Source of the DNA: Drosophila persimilis
Taxonomy: Eukaryota; Arthropoda; Insecta; Diptera; Drosophilidae
Direction of reading: 5' to 3'
DNA: 64,000 bases
Assembly (NCBI RefSeq): GCF_003286085.1
Contig: NW_020825564.1
Coordinates: forward strand, 1-64,000
The translations under genes were made by a program, and so were the position numbers. Positions within the stretch are counted from its first letter, which is position 1, and each line of letters opens with the position of its first letter. Shown one piece after another: positions 1 to 15,000 of the stretch. The notes below the pieces were generated by a model. That model was not told the DNA's origin and made no database searches. It saw nothing but the letters and a program-made list of their open reading frames with translations.

Positions 1-3000
1 TATGCCCAAAATATGCGATCCTGCCACATTTCCTGGAGCGTGGATGCTATATAGGTGCGGTGGTTCAGTATACATGCCAGTGCTGGATAGGGAAGGGTTC
101 TATATAAGTGCAGGTGCCATATAGTTGCGGAGGTTCCACTTTTTTGGGGCTATATTGCCATATTGGTGCTTATGCCCAAAATATGCGATCCTGCCACATT
201 TCCTGGAGCGTGGGTGCTATATAGGTGCGGTGGTTCAGTATACATGCCAGTGCTGGATAGGGAAGGGTTCTATATAAGTGCAGGTGCCATATAGTTGCGG
301 AGGTTCCACTTTTTTGGGCTATATTGCCATATTGGTGCTTATGCCCAAAATATGCGATCCTGCCACATTTCCTGGAGCGTGGGTGCTATATAGGTGCGGT
401 GGTTCAGTATACATGCCAGTGCTGGATAGGGAAGGGTTCTATATAAGTGCAGGTGCCATATAGTTGCGGAGGTTCCACTTTTTTGGGGCTATATTGCCAT
501 ATTGGTGCTTATGCCCAAAATATGCGATCCTGCCACATTTCCTGGAGCGTGGATGCTATATAGGTGCGGTGGTTCAGTATACATGCCAGTGCTGGATAGG
601 GAAGGGTTCTATATAAGTGCAGGTGCCATATAGTTGCGGAGGTTCCACTTTTTTGGGGCTATATTGCCATATTGGTGCTTATGCCCAAAATATGCGATCC
701 TGCCACATTTCCTGGAGCGTGGATGCTATATAGGTGCGGTGGTTCAGTATACATGCCAGTGCTGGATAGGGAAGGGTTCTATATAAGTGCAGGTGCCATA
801 TAGTTGCGGAGGTTCCACTTTTTTGGGGCTATATTGCCATATTGGTGCTTATGCCCAAAATATGCGATCCTGCCACATTTCCTGGAGCGTGGATGCTATA
901 TAGGTGCGGTGGTTCAGTATACATGCCAGTGCTGGATAGGGAAGGGTTCTATATAAGTGCAGGTGCCATATAGTTGCGGAGGTTCCACTTTTTTGGGGCT
1001 ATATTGCCATATTGGTGCTTATGCCCAAAATATGCGATCCTGCCACATTTCCTGGAGCGTGGGATGCTATATAGGTGCGGTGGTTCAGTATACATGCCAG
1101 TGCTGGATAGGGAAGGGTTCTATATAAGTGCAGGTGCCATATAGTTGCGGAGGTTCCACTTTTTTGGGGCTATATTGCCATATTGGTGCTTATGCCCAAA
1201 ATATGCGATCCTGCCACATTTCCTGGAGCGTGGGATGCTATATAGGTGCGGTGGTTCAGTATACATGCCAGTGCTGGATAGGGAAGGGTTCTATATAAGT
1301 GCAGGTGCCATATAGTTGCGGAGGTTCCACTTTTTTGGGGCTATATTGCCATATTGGTGCTTATGCCCAAAATATGCGATCCTGCCACATTTCCTGGAGC
1401 GTGGGATGCTATATAGGTGCGGTGGTTCAGTATACATGCCAGTGCTGGATAGGGAAGGGTTCTATATAAGTGCAGGTGCCATATAGTTGCGGAGGTTCCA
1501 CTTTTTTGGGGCTATATTGCCATATTGGTGCTTATGCCCAAATATGCGATCCTGCCACATTTCCTGGAGCGTGGGATGCTATATAGGTGCGGTGGTTCAG
1601 TATACATGCCAGTGCTGGATAGGGAAGGGTTCTATATAAGTGCAGGTGCCATATAGTTGCGGAGGTTCCACTTTTTTGGGGCTATATTGCCATATTGGTG
1701 CTTATGCCCAAAGATGTGCGATCCTGCCACATTTCCTGGAGCGTGGATGCTATATAGGTGCGGTGGTTCAGTATACATGCCAGTGCTGGATAGGGAAGGG
1801 TTCTATATAAGTGCAGGTGCCATATAGTTGCGGAGGTTCCACTTTTTTGGGGCTATATTGCCATATTGGTGCTTATGCCCAAAATATGCGATCCTGCCAC
1901 ATTTCCTGGAGCGTGGGTGCTATATAGGTGCGGTGGTTCAGTATACATGCCAGTGCTGGATAGGGAAGGGTTCTATATAAGTGCAGGTGCCATATAGTTG
2001 CGGAGGTTCCACTTTTTTGGGGCTATATTGCCATATTGGTGCTTATGCCCAAAATATGCGATCCTGCCACATTTCCTGGAGCGTGGGATGCTATATAGGT
2101 GCGGTGGTTCAGTATACATGCCAGTGCTGGATAGGGAAGGGTTCTATATAAGTGCAGGTGCCATATAGTTGCGGAGGTTCCACTTTTTTGGGGCTATATT
2201 GCCATATTGGTGCTTATGCCCAAAATATGCGATCCTGCCACATTTCCTGGAGCGTGGATGCTATATAGGTGCGGTGGTTCAGTATACATGCCAGTGCTGG
2301 ATAGGGAAGGGTTCTATATAAGTGCAGGTGCCATATAGTTGCGGAGGTTCCACTTTTTTGGGGCTATATTGCCATATTGGTGCTTATGCCCAAAATATGC
2401 GATCCTGCCACATTTCCTGGAGCGTGGATGCTATATAGGTGCGGTGGTTCAGTATACATGCCAGTGCTGGATAGGGAAGGGTTCTATATAAGTGCAGGTG
2501 CCATATAGTTGCGGAGGTTCCACTTTTTTGGGGCTATATTGCCATATTGGTGCTTATGCCCAAAATATGCGATCCTGCCACATTTCCTGGAGCGTGGGAT
2601 GCTATATAGGTGCGGTGGTTCAGTATACATGCCAGTGCTGGATAGGGAAGGGTTCTATATAAGTGCAGGTGCCATATAGTTGCGGAGGTTCCACTTTTTT
2701 GGGGCTATATTGCCATATTGGTGCTTATGCCCAAAATATGCGATCCTGCCACATTTCCTGGAGCGTGGGATGCTATATAGGTGCGGTGGTTCAGTATACA
2801 TGCCAGTGCTGGATAGGGAAGGGTTCTATATAAGTGCAGGTGCCATATAGTTGCGGAGGTTCCACTTTTTTGGGGCTATATTGCCATATTGGTGCTTATG
2901 CCCAAAATATGCGATCCTGCCACATTTCCTGGAGCGTGGATGCTATATAGGTGCGGTGGTTCAGTATACATGCCAGTGCTGGATAGGGAAGGGTTCTATA

Positions 3001-6000
3001 TAAGTGCAGGTGCCATATAGTTGCGGAGGTTCCACTTTTTTGGGGCTATATTGCCATATTGGTGCTTATGCCCAAATATGCGATCCTGCCACATTTCCTG
3101 GAGCGTGGGATGCTATATAGGTGCGGTGGTTCAGTATACATGCCAGTGCTGGATAGGGAAGGGTTCTATATAAGTGCAGGTGCCATATAGTTGCGGAGGT
3201 TCCACTTTTTTGGGGCTATATTGCCATATTGGTGCTTATGCCCAAAATATGCGATCCTGCCACATTTCCTGGAGCGTGGATGCTATATAGGTGCGGTGGT
3301 TCAGTATACATGCCAGTGCTGGATAGGGAAGGGTTCTATATAAGTGCAGGTGCCATATAGTTGCGGAGGTTCCACTTTTTTGGGGCTATATTGCCATATT
3401 GGTGCTTATGCCCAAAATATGCGATCCTGCCACATTTCCTGGAGCGTGGGATGCTATATAGGTGCGGTGGTTCAGTATACATGCCAGTGCTGGATAGGGA
3501 AGGGTTCTATATAAGTGCAGGTGCCATATAGTTGCGGAGGTTCCACTTTTTTGGGGCTATATTGCCATATTGGTGCTTATGCCCAAAATATGCGATCCTG
3601 CCACATTTCCTGGAGCGTGGATGCTATATAGGTGCGGTGGTTCAGTATACATGCCAGTGCTGGATAGGGAAGGGTTCTATATAAGTGCAGGTGCCATATA
3701 GTTGCGGAGGTTCCACTTTTTTGGGGCTATATTGCCATATTGGTGCTTATGCCCAAAATATGCGATCCTGCCACATTTCCTGGAGCGTGGATGCTATATA
3801 GGTGCGGTGGTTCAGTATACATGCCAGTGCTGGATAGGGAAGGGTTCTATATAAGTGCAGGTGCCATATAGTTGCGGAGGTTCCACTTTTTTGGGGCTAT
3901 ATTGCCATATTGGTGCTTATGCCCAAAATATGCGATCCTGCCACATTTCCTGGAGCGTGGGATGCTATATAGGTGCGGTGGTTCAGTATACATGCCAGTG
4001 CTGGATAGGGAAGGGTTCTATATAAGTGCAGGTGCCATATAGTTGCGGAGGTTCCACTTTTTTGGGGCTATATTGCCATATTGGTGCTTATGCCCAAAAT
4101 ATGCGATCCTGCCACATTTCCTGGAGCGTGGATGCTATATAGGTGCGGTGGTTCAGTATACATGCCAGTGCTGGATAGGGAAGGGTTCTATATAAGTGCA
4201 GGTGCCATATAGTTGCGGAGGTTCCACTTTTTTGGGGCTATATTGCCATATTGGTGCTTATGCCCAAAATATGCGATCCTGCCACATTTCCTGGAGCGTG
4301 GGATGCTATATAGGTGCGGTGGTTCAGTATACATGCCAGTGCTGGATAGGGAAGGGTTCTATATAAGTGCAGGTGCCATATAGTTGCGGAGGTTCCACTT
4401 TTTTGGGGCTATATTGCCATATTGGTGCTTATGCCCAAAATAGTGCGATCCTGCCACATTTCCTGGAGCGTGGGATGCTATATAGGTGCGGTGGTTCAGT
4501 ATACATGCCAGTGCTGGATAGGGAAGGGTTCTATATAAGTGCAGGTGCCATATAGTTGCGGAGGTTCCACTTTTTTGGGGCTATATTGCCATATTGGTGC
4601 TTATGCCCAAAATATGCGATCCTGCCACATTTCCTGGAGCGTGGATGCTATATAGGTGCGGTGGTTCAGTATACATGCCAGTGCTGGATAGGGAAGGGTT
4701 CTATATAAGTGCAGGTGCCATATAGTTGCGGAGGTTCCACTTTTTTGGGGCTATATTGCCATATTGGTGCTTATGCCCAAAATATGCGATCCTGCCACAT
4801 TTCCTGGAGCGTGGATGCTATATAGGTGCGGTGGTTCAGTATACATGCCAGTGCTGGATAGGGAAGGGTTCTATATAAGTGCAGGTGCCATATAGTTGCG
4901 GAGGTTCCACTTTTTTGGGGCTATATTGCCATATTGGTGCTTATGCCCAAAATATGCGATCCTGCCACATTTCCTGGAGCGTGGATGCTATATAGGTGCG
5001 GTGGTTCAGTATACATGCCAGTGCTGGATAGGGAAGGGTTCTATATAAGTGCAGGTGCCATATAGTTGCGGAGGTTCCACTTTTTTGGGGCTATATTGCC
5101 ATATTGGTGCTTATGCCCAAAATATGCGATCCTGCCACATTTCCTGGAGCGTGGATGCTATATAGGTGCGGTGGTTCAGTATACATGCCAGTGCTGGATA
5201 GGGAAGGGTTCTATATAAGTGCAGGTGCCATATAGTTGCGGAGGTTCCACTTTTTTGGGGCTATATTGCCATATTGGTGCTTATGCCCAAAATATGCGAT
5301 CCTGCCACATTTCCTGGAGCGTGGATGCTATATAGGTGCGGTGGTTCAGTATACATGCCAGTGCTGGATAGGGAAGGGTTCTATATAAGTGCAGGTGCCA
5401 TATAGTTGCGGAGGTTCCACTTTTTTGGGGCTATATTGCCATATTGGTGCTTATGCCCAAAATATGCGATCCTGCCACATTTCCTGGAGCGTGGGATGCT
5501 ATATAGGTGCGGTGGTTCAGTATACATGCCAGTGCTGGATAGGGAAGGGTTCTATATAAGTGCAGGTGCCATATAGTTGCGGAGGTTCCACTTTTTTGGG
5601 GCTATATTGCCATATTGGTGCTTATGCCCAAAATATGCGATCCTGCCACATTTCCTGGAGCGTGGGATGCTATATAGGTGCGGTGGTTCAGTATACATGC
5701 CAGTGCTGGATAGGGAAGGGTTCTATATAAGTGCAGGTGCCATATAGTTGCGGAGGTTCCACTTTTTTGGGGCTATATTGCCATATTGGTGCTTATGCCC
5801 AAAATATGCGATCCTGCCACATTTCCTGGAGCGTGGATGCTATATAGGTGCGGTGGTTCAGTATACATGCCAGTGCTGGATAGGGAAGGGTTCTATATAA
5901 GTGCAGGTGCCATATAGTTGCGGAGGTTCCACTTTTTTGGGGCTATATTGCCATATTGGTGCTTATGCCCAAAATATGCGATCCTGCCACATTTCCTGGA

Positions 6001-9000
6001 GCGTGGATGCTATATAGGTGCGGTGGTTCAGTATACATGCCAGTGCTGGATAGGGAAGGGTTCTATATAAGTGCAGGTGCCATATAGTTGCGGAGGTTCC
6101 ACTTTTTTGGGGCTATATTGCCATATTGGTGCTTATGCCCAAAATATGCGATCCTGCCACATTTCCTGGAGCGTGGATGCTATATAGGTGCGGTGGTTCA
6201 GTATACATGCCAGTGCTGGATAGGGAAGGGTTCTATATAAGTGCAGGTGCCATATAGTTGCGGAGGTTCCACTTTTTTGGGGCTATATTGCCATATTGGT
6301 GCTTATGCCCAAAATATGCGATCCTGCCACATTTCCTGGAGCGTGGGATGCTATATAGGTGCGGTGGTTCAGTATACATGCCAGTGCTGGATAGGGAAGG
6401 GTTCTATATAAGTGCAGGTGCCATATAGTTGCGGAGGTTCCACTTTTTTGGGGCTATATTGCCATATTGGTGCTTATGCCCAAAATATGCGATCCTGCCA
6501 CATTTCCTGGAGCGTGGATGCTATATAGGTGCGGTGGTTCAGTATACATGCCAGTGCTGGATAGGGAAGGGTTCTATATAAGTGCAGGTGCCATATAGTT
6601 GCGGAGGTTCCACTTTTTTGGGGCTATATTGCCATATTGGTGCTTATGCCCAAAATATGCGATCCTGCCACATTTCCTGGAGCGTGGATGCTATATAGGT
6701 GCGGTGGTTCAGTATACATGCCAGTGCTGGATAGGGAAGGGTTCTATATAAGTGCAGGTGCCATATAGTTGCGGAGGTTCCACTTTTTTGGGGCTATATT
6801 GCCATATTGGTGCTTATGCCCAAGATATGCGATCCTGCCACATTTCCTGGAGCGTGGGATGCTATATAGGTGCGGTGGTTCAGTATACATGCCAGTGCTG
6901 GATAGGGAAGGGTTCTATATAAGTGCAGGTGCCATATAGTTGCGGAGGTTCCACTTTTTTGGGGCTATATTGCCATATTGGTGCTTATGCCCAAAATATG
7001 CGATCCTGCCACATTTCCTGGAGCGTGGGATGCTATATAGGTGCGGTGGTTCAGTATACATGCCAGTGCTGGATAGGGAAGGGTTCTATATAAGTGCAGG
7101 TGCCATATAGTTGCGGAGGTTCCACTTTTTTGGGGCTATATTGCCATATTGGTGCTTATGCCCAAAATATGCGATCCTGCCACATTTCCTGGAGCGTGGG
7201 TGCTATATAGGTGCGGTGGTTCAGTATACATGCCAGTGCTGGATAGGGAAGGGTTCTATATAAGTGCAGGTGCCATATAGTTGCGGAGGTTCCACTTTTT
7301 TGGGGCTATATTGCCATATTGGTGCTTATGCCCAAAATATGCGATCCTGCCACATTTCCTGGAGCGTGGATGCTATATAGGTGCGGTGGTTCAGTATACA
7401 TGCCAGTGCTGGATAGGGAAGGGTTCTATATAAGTGCAGGTGCCATATAGTTGCGGAGGTTCCACTTTTTTGGGGCTATATTGCCATATTGGTGCTTATG
7501 CCCAAAATATGCGATCCTGCCACATTTCCTGGAGCGTGGGATGCTATATAGGTGCGGTGGTTCAGTATACATGCCAGTGCTGGATAGGGAAGGGTTCTAT
7601 ATAAGTGCAGGTGCCATATAGTTGCGGAGGTTCCACTTTTTTGGGCTATATTGCCATATTGGTGCTTATGCCCAAAATATGCGATCCTGCCACATTTCCT
7701 GGAGCGTGGGATGCTATATAGGTGCGGTGGTTCAGTATACATGCCAGTGCTGGATAGGGAAGGGTTCTATATAAGTGCAGGTGCCATATAGTTGCGGAGG
7801 TTCCACTTTTTTGGGGCTATATTGCCATATTGGTGCTTATGCCCAAAATATGCGATCCTGCCACATTTCCTGGAGCGTGGATGCTATATAGGTGCGGTGG
7901 TTCAGTATACATGCCAGTGCTGGATAGGGAAGGGTTCTATATAAGTGCAGGTGCCATATAGTTGCGGAGGTTCCACTTTTTTGGGGCTATATTGCCATAT
8001 TGGTGCTTATGCCCAAAATATGCGATCCTGCCACATTTCCTGGAGCGTGGGATGCTATATAGGTGCGGTGGTTCAGTATACATGCCAGTGCTGGATAGGG
8101 AAGGGTTCTATATAAGTGCAGGTGCCATATAGTTGCGGAGGTTCCACTTTTTTGGGGCTATATTGCCATATTGGTGCTTATGCCCAAAATATGCGATCCT
8201 GCCACATTTCCTGGAGCGTGGATGCTATATAGGTGCGGTGGTTCAGTATACATGCCAGTGCTGGATAGGGAAGGGTTCTATATAAGTGCAGGTGCCATAT
8301 AGTTGCGGAGGTTCCACTTTTTTGGGGCTATATTGCCATATTGGTGCTTATGCCCAAAATATGCGATCCTGCCACATTTCCTGGAGCGTGGATGCTATAT
8401 AGGTGCGGTGGTTCAGTATACATGCCAGTGCTGGATAGGGAAGGGTTCTATATAAGTGCAGGTGCCATATAGTTGCGGAGGTTCCACTTTTTTGGGGCTA
8501 TATTGCCATATTGGTGCTTATGCCCAAAATATGCGATCCTGCCACATTTCCTGGAGCGTGGATGCTATATAGGTGCGGTGGTTCAGTATACATGCCAGTG
8601 CTGGATAGGGAAGGGTTCTATATAAGTGCAGGTGCCATATAGTTGCGGAGGTTCCACTTTTTTGGGCTATATTGCCATATTGGTGCTTATGCCCAAAATA
8701 TGCGATCCTGCCACATTTCCTGGAGCGTGGGATGCTATATAGGTGCGGTGGTTCAGTATACATGCCAGTGCTGGATAGGGAAGGGTTCTATATAAGTGCA
8801 GGTGCCATATAGTTGCGGAGGTTCCACTTTTTTGGGGCTATATTGCCATATTGGTGCTTATGCCCAAAATATGCGATCCTGCCACATTTCCTGGAGCGTG
8901 GGATGCTATATAGGTGCGGTGGTTCAGTATACATGCCAGTGCTGGATAGGGAAGGGTTCTATATAAGTGCAGGTGCCATATAGTTGCGGAGGTTCCACTT

Positions 9001-12000
9001 TTTTGGGGCTATATTGCCATATTGGTGCTTATGCCCAAAATATGCGATCCTGCCACATTTCCTGGAGCGTGGATGCTATATAGGTGCGGTGGTTCAGTAT
9101 ACATGCCAGTGCTGGATAGGGAAGGGTTCTATATAAGTGCAGGTGCCATATAGTTGCGGAGGTTCCACTTTTTTGGGGCTATATTGCCATATTGGTGCTT
9201 ATGCCCAAAATATGCGATCCTGCCACATTTCCTGGAGCGTGGGATGCTATATAGGTGCGGTGGTTCAGTATACATGCCAGTGCTGGATAGGGAAGGGTTC
9301 TATATAAGTGCAGGTGCCATATAGTTGCGGAGGTTCCACTTTTTTGGGGCTATATTGCCATATTGGTGCTTATGCCCAAAATATGCGATCCTGCCACATT
9401 TCCTGGAGCGTGGATGCTATATAGGTGCGGTGGTTCAGTATACATGCCAGTGCTGGATAGGGAAGGGTTCTATATAAGTGCAGGTGCCATATAGTTGCGG
9501 AGGTTCCACTTTTTTGGGGCTATATTGCCATATTGGTGCTTATGCCCAAAATATGCGATCCTGCCACATTTCCTGGAGCGTGGGATGCTATATAGGTGCG
9601 GTGGTTCAGTATACATGCCAGTGCTGGATAGGGAAGGGTTCTATATAAGTGCAGGTGCCATATAGTTGCGGAGGTTCCACTTTTTTGGGGCTATATTGCC
9701 ATATTGGTGCTTATGCCCAAAATATGCGATCCTGCCACATTTCCTGGAGCGTGGATGCTATATAGGTGCGGTGGTTCAGTATACATGCCAGTGCTGGATA
9801 GGGAAGGGTTCTATATAAGTGCAGGTGCCATATAGTTGCGGAGGTTCCACTTTTTTGGGGCTATATTGCCATATTGGTGCTTATGCCCAAGATATGCGAT
9901 CCTGCCACATTTCCTGGAGCGTGGGTGCTATATAGGTGCGGTGGTTCAGTATACATGCCAGTGCTGGATAGGGAAGGGTTCTATATAAGTGCAGGTGCCA
10001 TATAGTTGCGGAGGTTCCACTTTTTTGGGGCTATATTGCCATATTGGTGCTTATGCCCAAAATATGCGATCCTGCCACATTTCCTGGAGCGTGGATGCTA
10101 TATAGGTGCGGTGGTTCAGTATACATGCCAGTGCTGGATAGGGAAGGGTTCTATATAAGTGCAGGTGCCATATAGTTGCGGAGGTTCCACTTTTTTGGGG
10201 CTATATTGCCATATTGGTGCTTATGCCCAAAATATGCGATCCTGCCACATTTCCTGGAGCGTGGATGCTATATAGGTGCGGTGGTTCAGTATACATGCCA
10301 GTGCTGGATAGGGAAGGGTTCTATATAAGTGCAGGTGCCATATAGTTGCGGAGGTTCCACTTTTTTGGGGCTATATTGCCATATTGGTGCTTATGCCCAA
10401 GATATGCGATCCTGCCACATTTCCTGGAGCGTGGATGCTATATAGGTGCGGTGGTTCAGTATACATGCCAGTGCTGGATAGGGAAGGGTTCTATATAAGT
10501 GCAGGTGCCATATAGTTGCGGAGGTTCCACTTTTTTGGGGCTATATTGCCATATTGGTGCTTATGCCCAAAATATGCGATCCTGCCACATTTCCTGGAGC
10601 GTGGATGCTATATAGGTGCGGTGGTTCAGTATACATGCCAGTGCTGGATAGGGAAGGGTTCTATATAAGTGCAGGTGCCATATAGTTGCGGAGGTTCCAC
10701 TTTTTTGGGGCTATATTGCCATATTGGTGCTTATGCCCAAGATGTGCGATCCTGCCACATTTCCTGGAGCGTGGGTGCTATATAGGTGCGGTGGTTCAGT
10801 ATACATGCCAGTGCTGGATAGGGAAGGGTTCTATATAAGTGCAGGTGCCATATAGTTGCGGAGGTTCCACTTTTTTGGGGCTATATTGCCATATTGGTGC
10901 TTATGCCCAAAATATGCGATCCTGCCACATTTCCTGGAGCGTGGATGCTATATAGGTGCGGTGGTTCAGTATACATGCCAGTGCTGGATAGGGAAGGGTT
11001 CTATATAAGTGCAGGTGCCATATAGTTGCGGAGGTTCCACTTTTTTGGGGCTATATTGCCATATTGGTGCTTATGCCCAAAATATGCGATCCTGCCACAT
11101 TTCCTGGAGCGTGGGTGCTATATAGGTGCGGTGGTTCAGTATACATGCCAGTGCTGGATAGGGAAGGGTTCTATATAAGTGCAGGTGCCATATAGTTGCG
11201 GAGGTTCCACTTTTTTGGGGCTATATTGCCATATTGGTGCTTAGTGCCCAAGATGTGCGATCCTGCCACATTTCCTGGAGCGTGGGATGCTATATAGGTG
11301 CGGTGGTTCAGTATACATGCCAGTGCTGGATAGGGAAGGGTTCTATATAAGTGCAGGTGCCATATAGTTGCGGAGGTTCCACTTTTTTGGGGCTATATTG
11401 CCATATTGGTGCTTATGCCCAAAATATGCGATCCTGCCACATTTCCTGGAGCGTGGATGCTATATAGGTGCGGTGGTTCAGTATACATGCCAGTGCTGGA
11501 TAGGGAAGGGTTCTATATAAGTGCAGGTGCCATATAGTTGCGGAGGTTCCACTTTTTTGGGGCTATATTGCCATATTGGTGCTTATGCCCAAAATATGCG
11601 ATCCTGCCACATTTCCTGGAGCGTGGATGCTATATAGGTGCGGTGGTTCAGTATACATGCCAGTGCTGGATAGGGAAGGGTTCTATATAAGTGCAGGTGC
11701 CATATAGTTGCGGAGGTTCCACTTTTTTGGGGCTATATTGCCATATTGGTGCTTATGCCCAAGATATGCGATCCTGCCACATTTCCTGGAGCGTGGATGC
11801 TATATAGGTGCGGTGGTTCAGTATACATGCCAGTGCTGGATAGGGAAGGGTTCTATATAAGTGCAGGTGCCATATAGTTGCGGAGGTTCCACTTTTTTGG
11901 GGCTATATTGCCATATTGGTGCTTATGCCCAAAATATGCGATCCTGCCACATTTCCTGGAGCGTGGGATGCTATATAGGTGCGGTGGTTCAGTATACATG

Positions 12001-15000
12001 CCAGTGCTGGATAGGGAAGGGTTCTATATAAGTGCAGGTGCCATATAGTTGCGGAGGTTCCACTTTTTTGGGGCTATATTGCCATATTGGTGCTTATGCC
12101 CAAGATATGCGATCCTGCCACATTTCCTGGAGCGTGGGATGCTATATAGGTGCGGTGGTTCAGTATACATGCCAGTGCTGGATAGGGAAGGGTTCTATAT
12201 AAGTGCAGGTGCCATATAGTTGCGGAGGTTCCACTTTTTTGGGGCTATATTGCCATATTGGTGCTTATGCCCAAAATATGCGATCCTGCCACATTTCCTG
12301 GAGCGTGGGATGCTATATAGGTGCGGTGGTTCAGTATACATGCCAGTGCTGGATAGGGAAGGGTTCTATATAAGTGCAGGTGCCATATAGTTGCGGAGGT
12401 TCCACTTTTTTGGGGCTATATTGCCATATTGGTGCTTATGCCCAAAATATGCGATCCTGCCACATTTCCTGGAGCGTGGGATGCTATATAGGTGCGGTGG
12501 TTCAGTATACATGCCAGTGCTGGATAGGGAAGGGTTCTATATAAGTGCAGGTGCCATATAGTTGCGGAGGTTCCACTTTTTTGGGGCTATATTGCCATAT
12601 TGGTGCTTATGCCCAAGATGTGCGATCCTGCCACATTTCCTGGAGCGTGGGTGCTATATAGGTGCGGTGGTTCAGTATACATGCCAGTGCTGGATAGGGA
12701 AGGGTTCTATATAAGTGCAGGTGCCATATAGTTGCGGAGGTTCCACTTTTTTGGGGCTATATTGCCATATTGGTGCTTATGCCCAAAATATGCGATCCTG
12801 CCACATTTCCTGGAGCGTGGATGCTATATAGGTGCGGTGGTTCAGTATACATGCCAGTGCTGGATAGGGAAGGGTTCTATATAAGTGCAGGTGCCATATA
12901 GTTGCGGAGGTTCCACTTTTTTGGGGCTATATTGCCATATTGGTGCTTATGCCCAAAATATGCGATCCTGCCACATTTCCTGGAGCGTGGATGCTATATA
13001 GGTGCGGTGGTTCAGTATACATGCCAGTGCTGGATAGGGAAGGGTTCTATATAAGTGCAGGTGCCATATAGTTGCGGAGGTTCCACTTTTTTGGGGCTAT
13101 ATTGCCATATTGGTGCTTATGCCCAAAATATGCGATCCTGCCACATTTCCTGGAGCGTGGATGCTATATAGGTGCGGTGGTTCAGTATACATGCCAGTGC
13201 TGGATAGGGAAGGGTTCTATATAAGTGCAGGTGCCATATAGTTGCGGAGGTTCCACTTTTTTGGGGCTATATTGCCATATTGGTGCTTATGCCCAAAGAT
13301 GTGCGATCCTGCCACATTTCCTGGAGCGTGGGATGCTATATAGGTGCGGTGGTTCAGTATACATGCCAGTGCTGGATAGGGAAGGGTTCTATATAAGTGC
13401 AGGTGCCATATAGTTGCGGAGGTTCCACTTTTTTGGGGCTATATTGCCATATTGGTGCTTATGCCCAAAATATGCGATCCTGCCACATTTCCTGGAGCGT
13501 GGATGCTATATAGGTGCGGTGGTTCAGTATACATGCCAGTGCTGGATAGGGAAGGGTTCTATATAAGTGCAGGTGCCATATAGTTGCGGAGGTTCCACTT
13601 TTTTGGGGCTATATTGCCATATTGGTGCTTATGCCCAAAATATGCGATCCTGCCACATTTCCTGGAGCGTGGGATGCTATATAGGTGCGGTGGTTCAGTA
13701 TACATGCCAGTGCTGGATAGGGAAGGGTTCTATATAAGTGCAGGTGCCATATAGTTGCGGAGGTTCCACTTTTTTGGGGCTATATTGCCATATTGGTGCT
13801 TATGCCCAAAATATGCGATCCTGCCACATTTCCTGGAGCGTGGGATGCTATATAGGTGCGGTGGTTCAGTATACATGCCAGTGCTGGATAGGGAAGGGTT
13901 CTATATAAGTGCAGGTGCCATATAGTTGCGGAGGTTCCACTTTTTTGGGGCTATATTGCCATATTGGTGCTTATGCCCAAAATATGCGATCCTGCCACAT
14001 TTCCTGGAGCGTGGGTGCTATATAGGTGCGGTGGTTCAGTATACATGCCAGTGCTGGATAGGGAAGGGTTCTATATAAGTGCAGGTGCCATATAGTTGCG
14101 GAGGTTCCACTTTTTTGGGGCTATATTGCCATATTGGTGCTTATGCCCAAAATATGCGATCCTGCCACATTTCCTGGAGCGTGGGATGCTATATAGGTGC
14201 GGTGGTTCAGTATACATGCCAGTGCTGGATAGGGAAGGGTTCTATATAAGTGCAGGTGCCATATAGTTGCGGAGGTTCCACTTTTTTGGGGCTAGAGTGC
14301 CATATTGGTGCTTAGTGCCCAAGATGTGCGATCCTGCCACATTTCCTGGAGCGTGGGATGCTATATAGGTGCGGTGGTTCAGTATACATGCCAGTGCTGG
14401 ATAGGGAAGGGTTCTATATAAGTGCAGGTGCCATATAGTTGCGGAGGTTCCACTTTTTTGGGGCTATATTGCCATATTGGTGCTTATGCCCAAAATATGC
14501 GATCCTGCCACATTTCCTGGAGCGTGGATGCTATATAGGTGCGGTGGTTCAGTATACATGCCAGTGCTGGATAGGGAAGGGTTCTATATAAGTGCAGGTG
14601 CCATATAGTTGCGGAGGTTCCACTTTTTTGGGGCTATATTGCCATATTGGTGCTTATGCCCAAAATATGCGATCCTGCCACATTTCCTGGAGCGTGGATG
14701 CTATATAGGTGCGGTGGTTCAGTATACATGCCAGTGCTGGATAGGGAAGGGTTCTATATAAGTGCAGGTGCCATATAGTTGCGGAGGTTCCACTTTTTTG
14801 GGGCTATATTGCCATATTGGTGCTTATGCCCAAAATATGCGATCCTGCCACATTTCCTGGAGCGTGGGTGCTATATAGGTGCGGTGGTTCAGTATACATG
14901 CCAGTGCTGGATAGGGAAGGGTTCTATATAAGTGCAGGTGCCATATAGTTGCGGAGGTTCCACTTTTTTGGGGCTATATTGCCATATTGGTGCTTATGCC

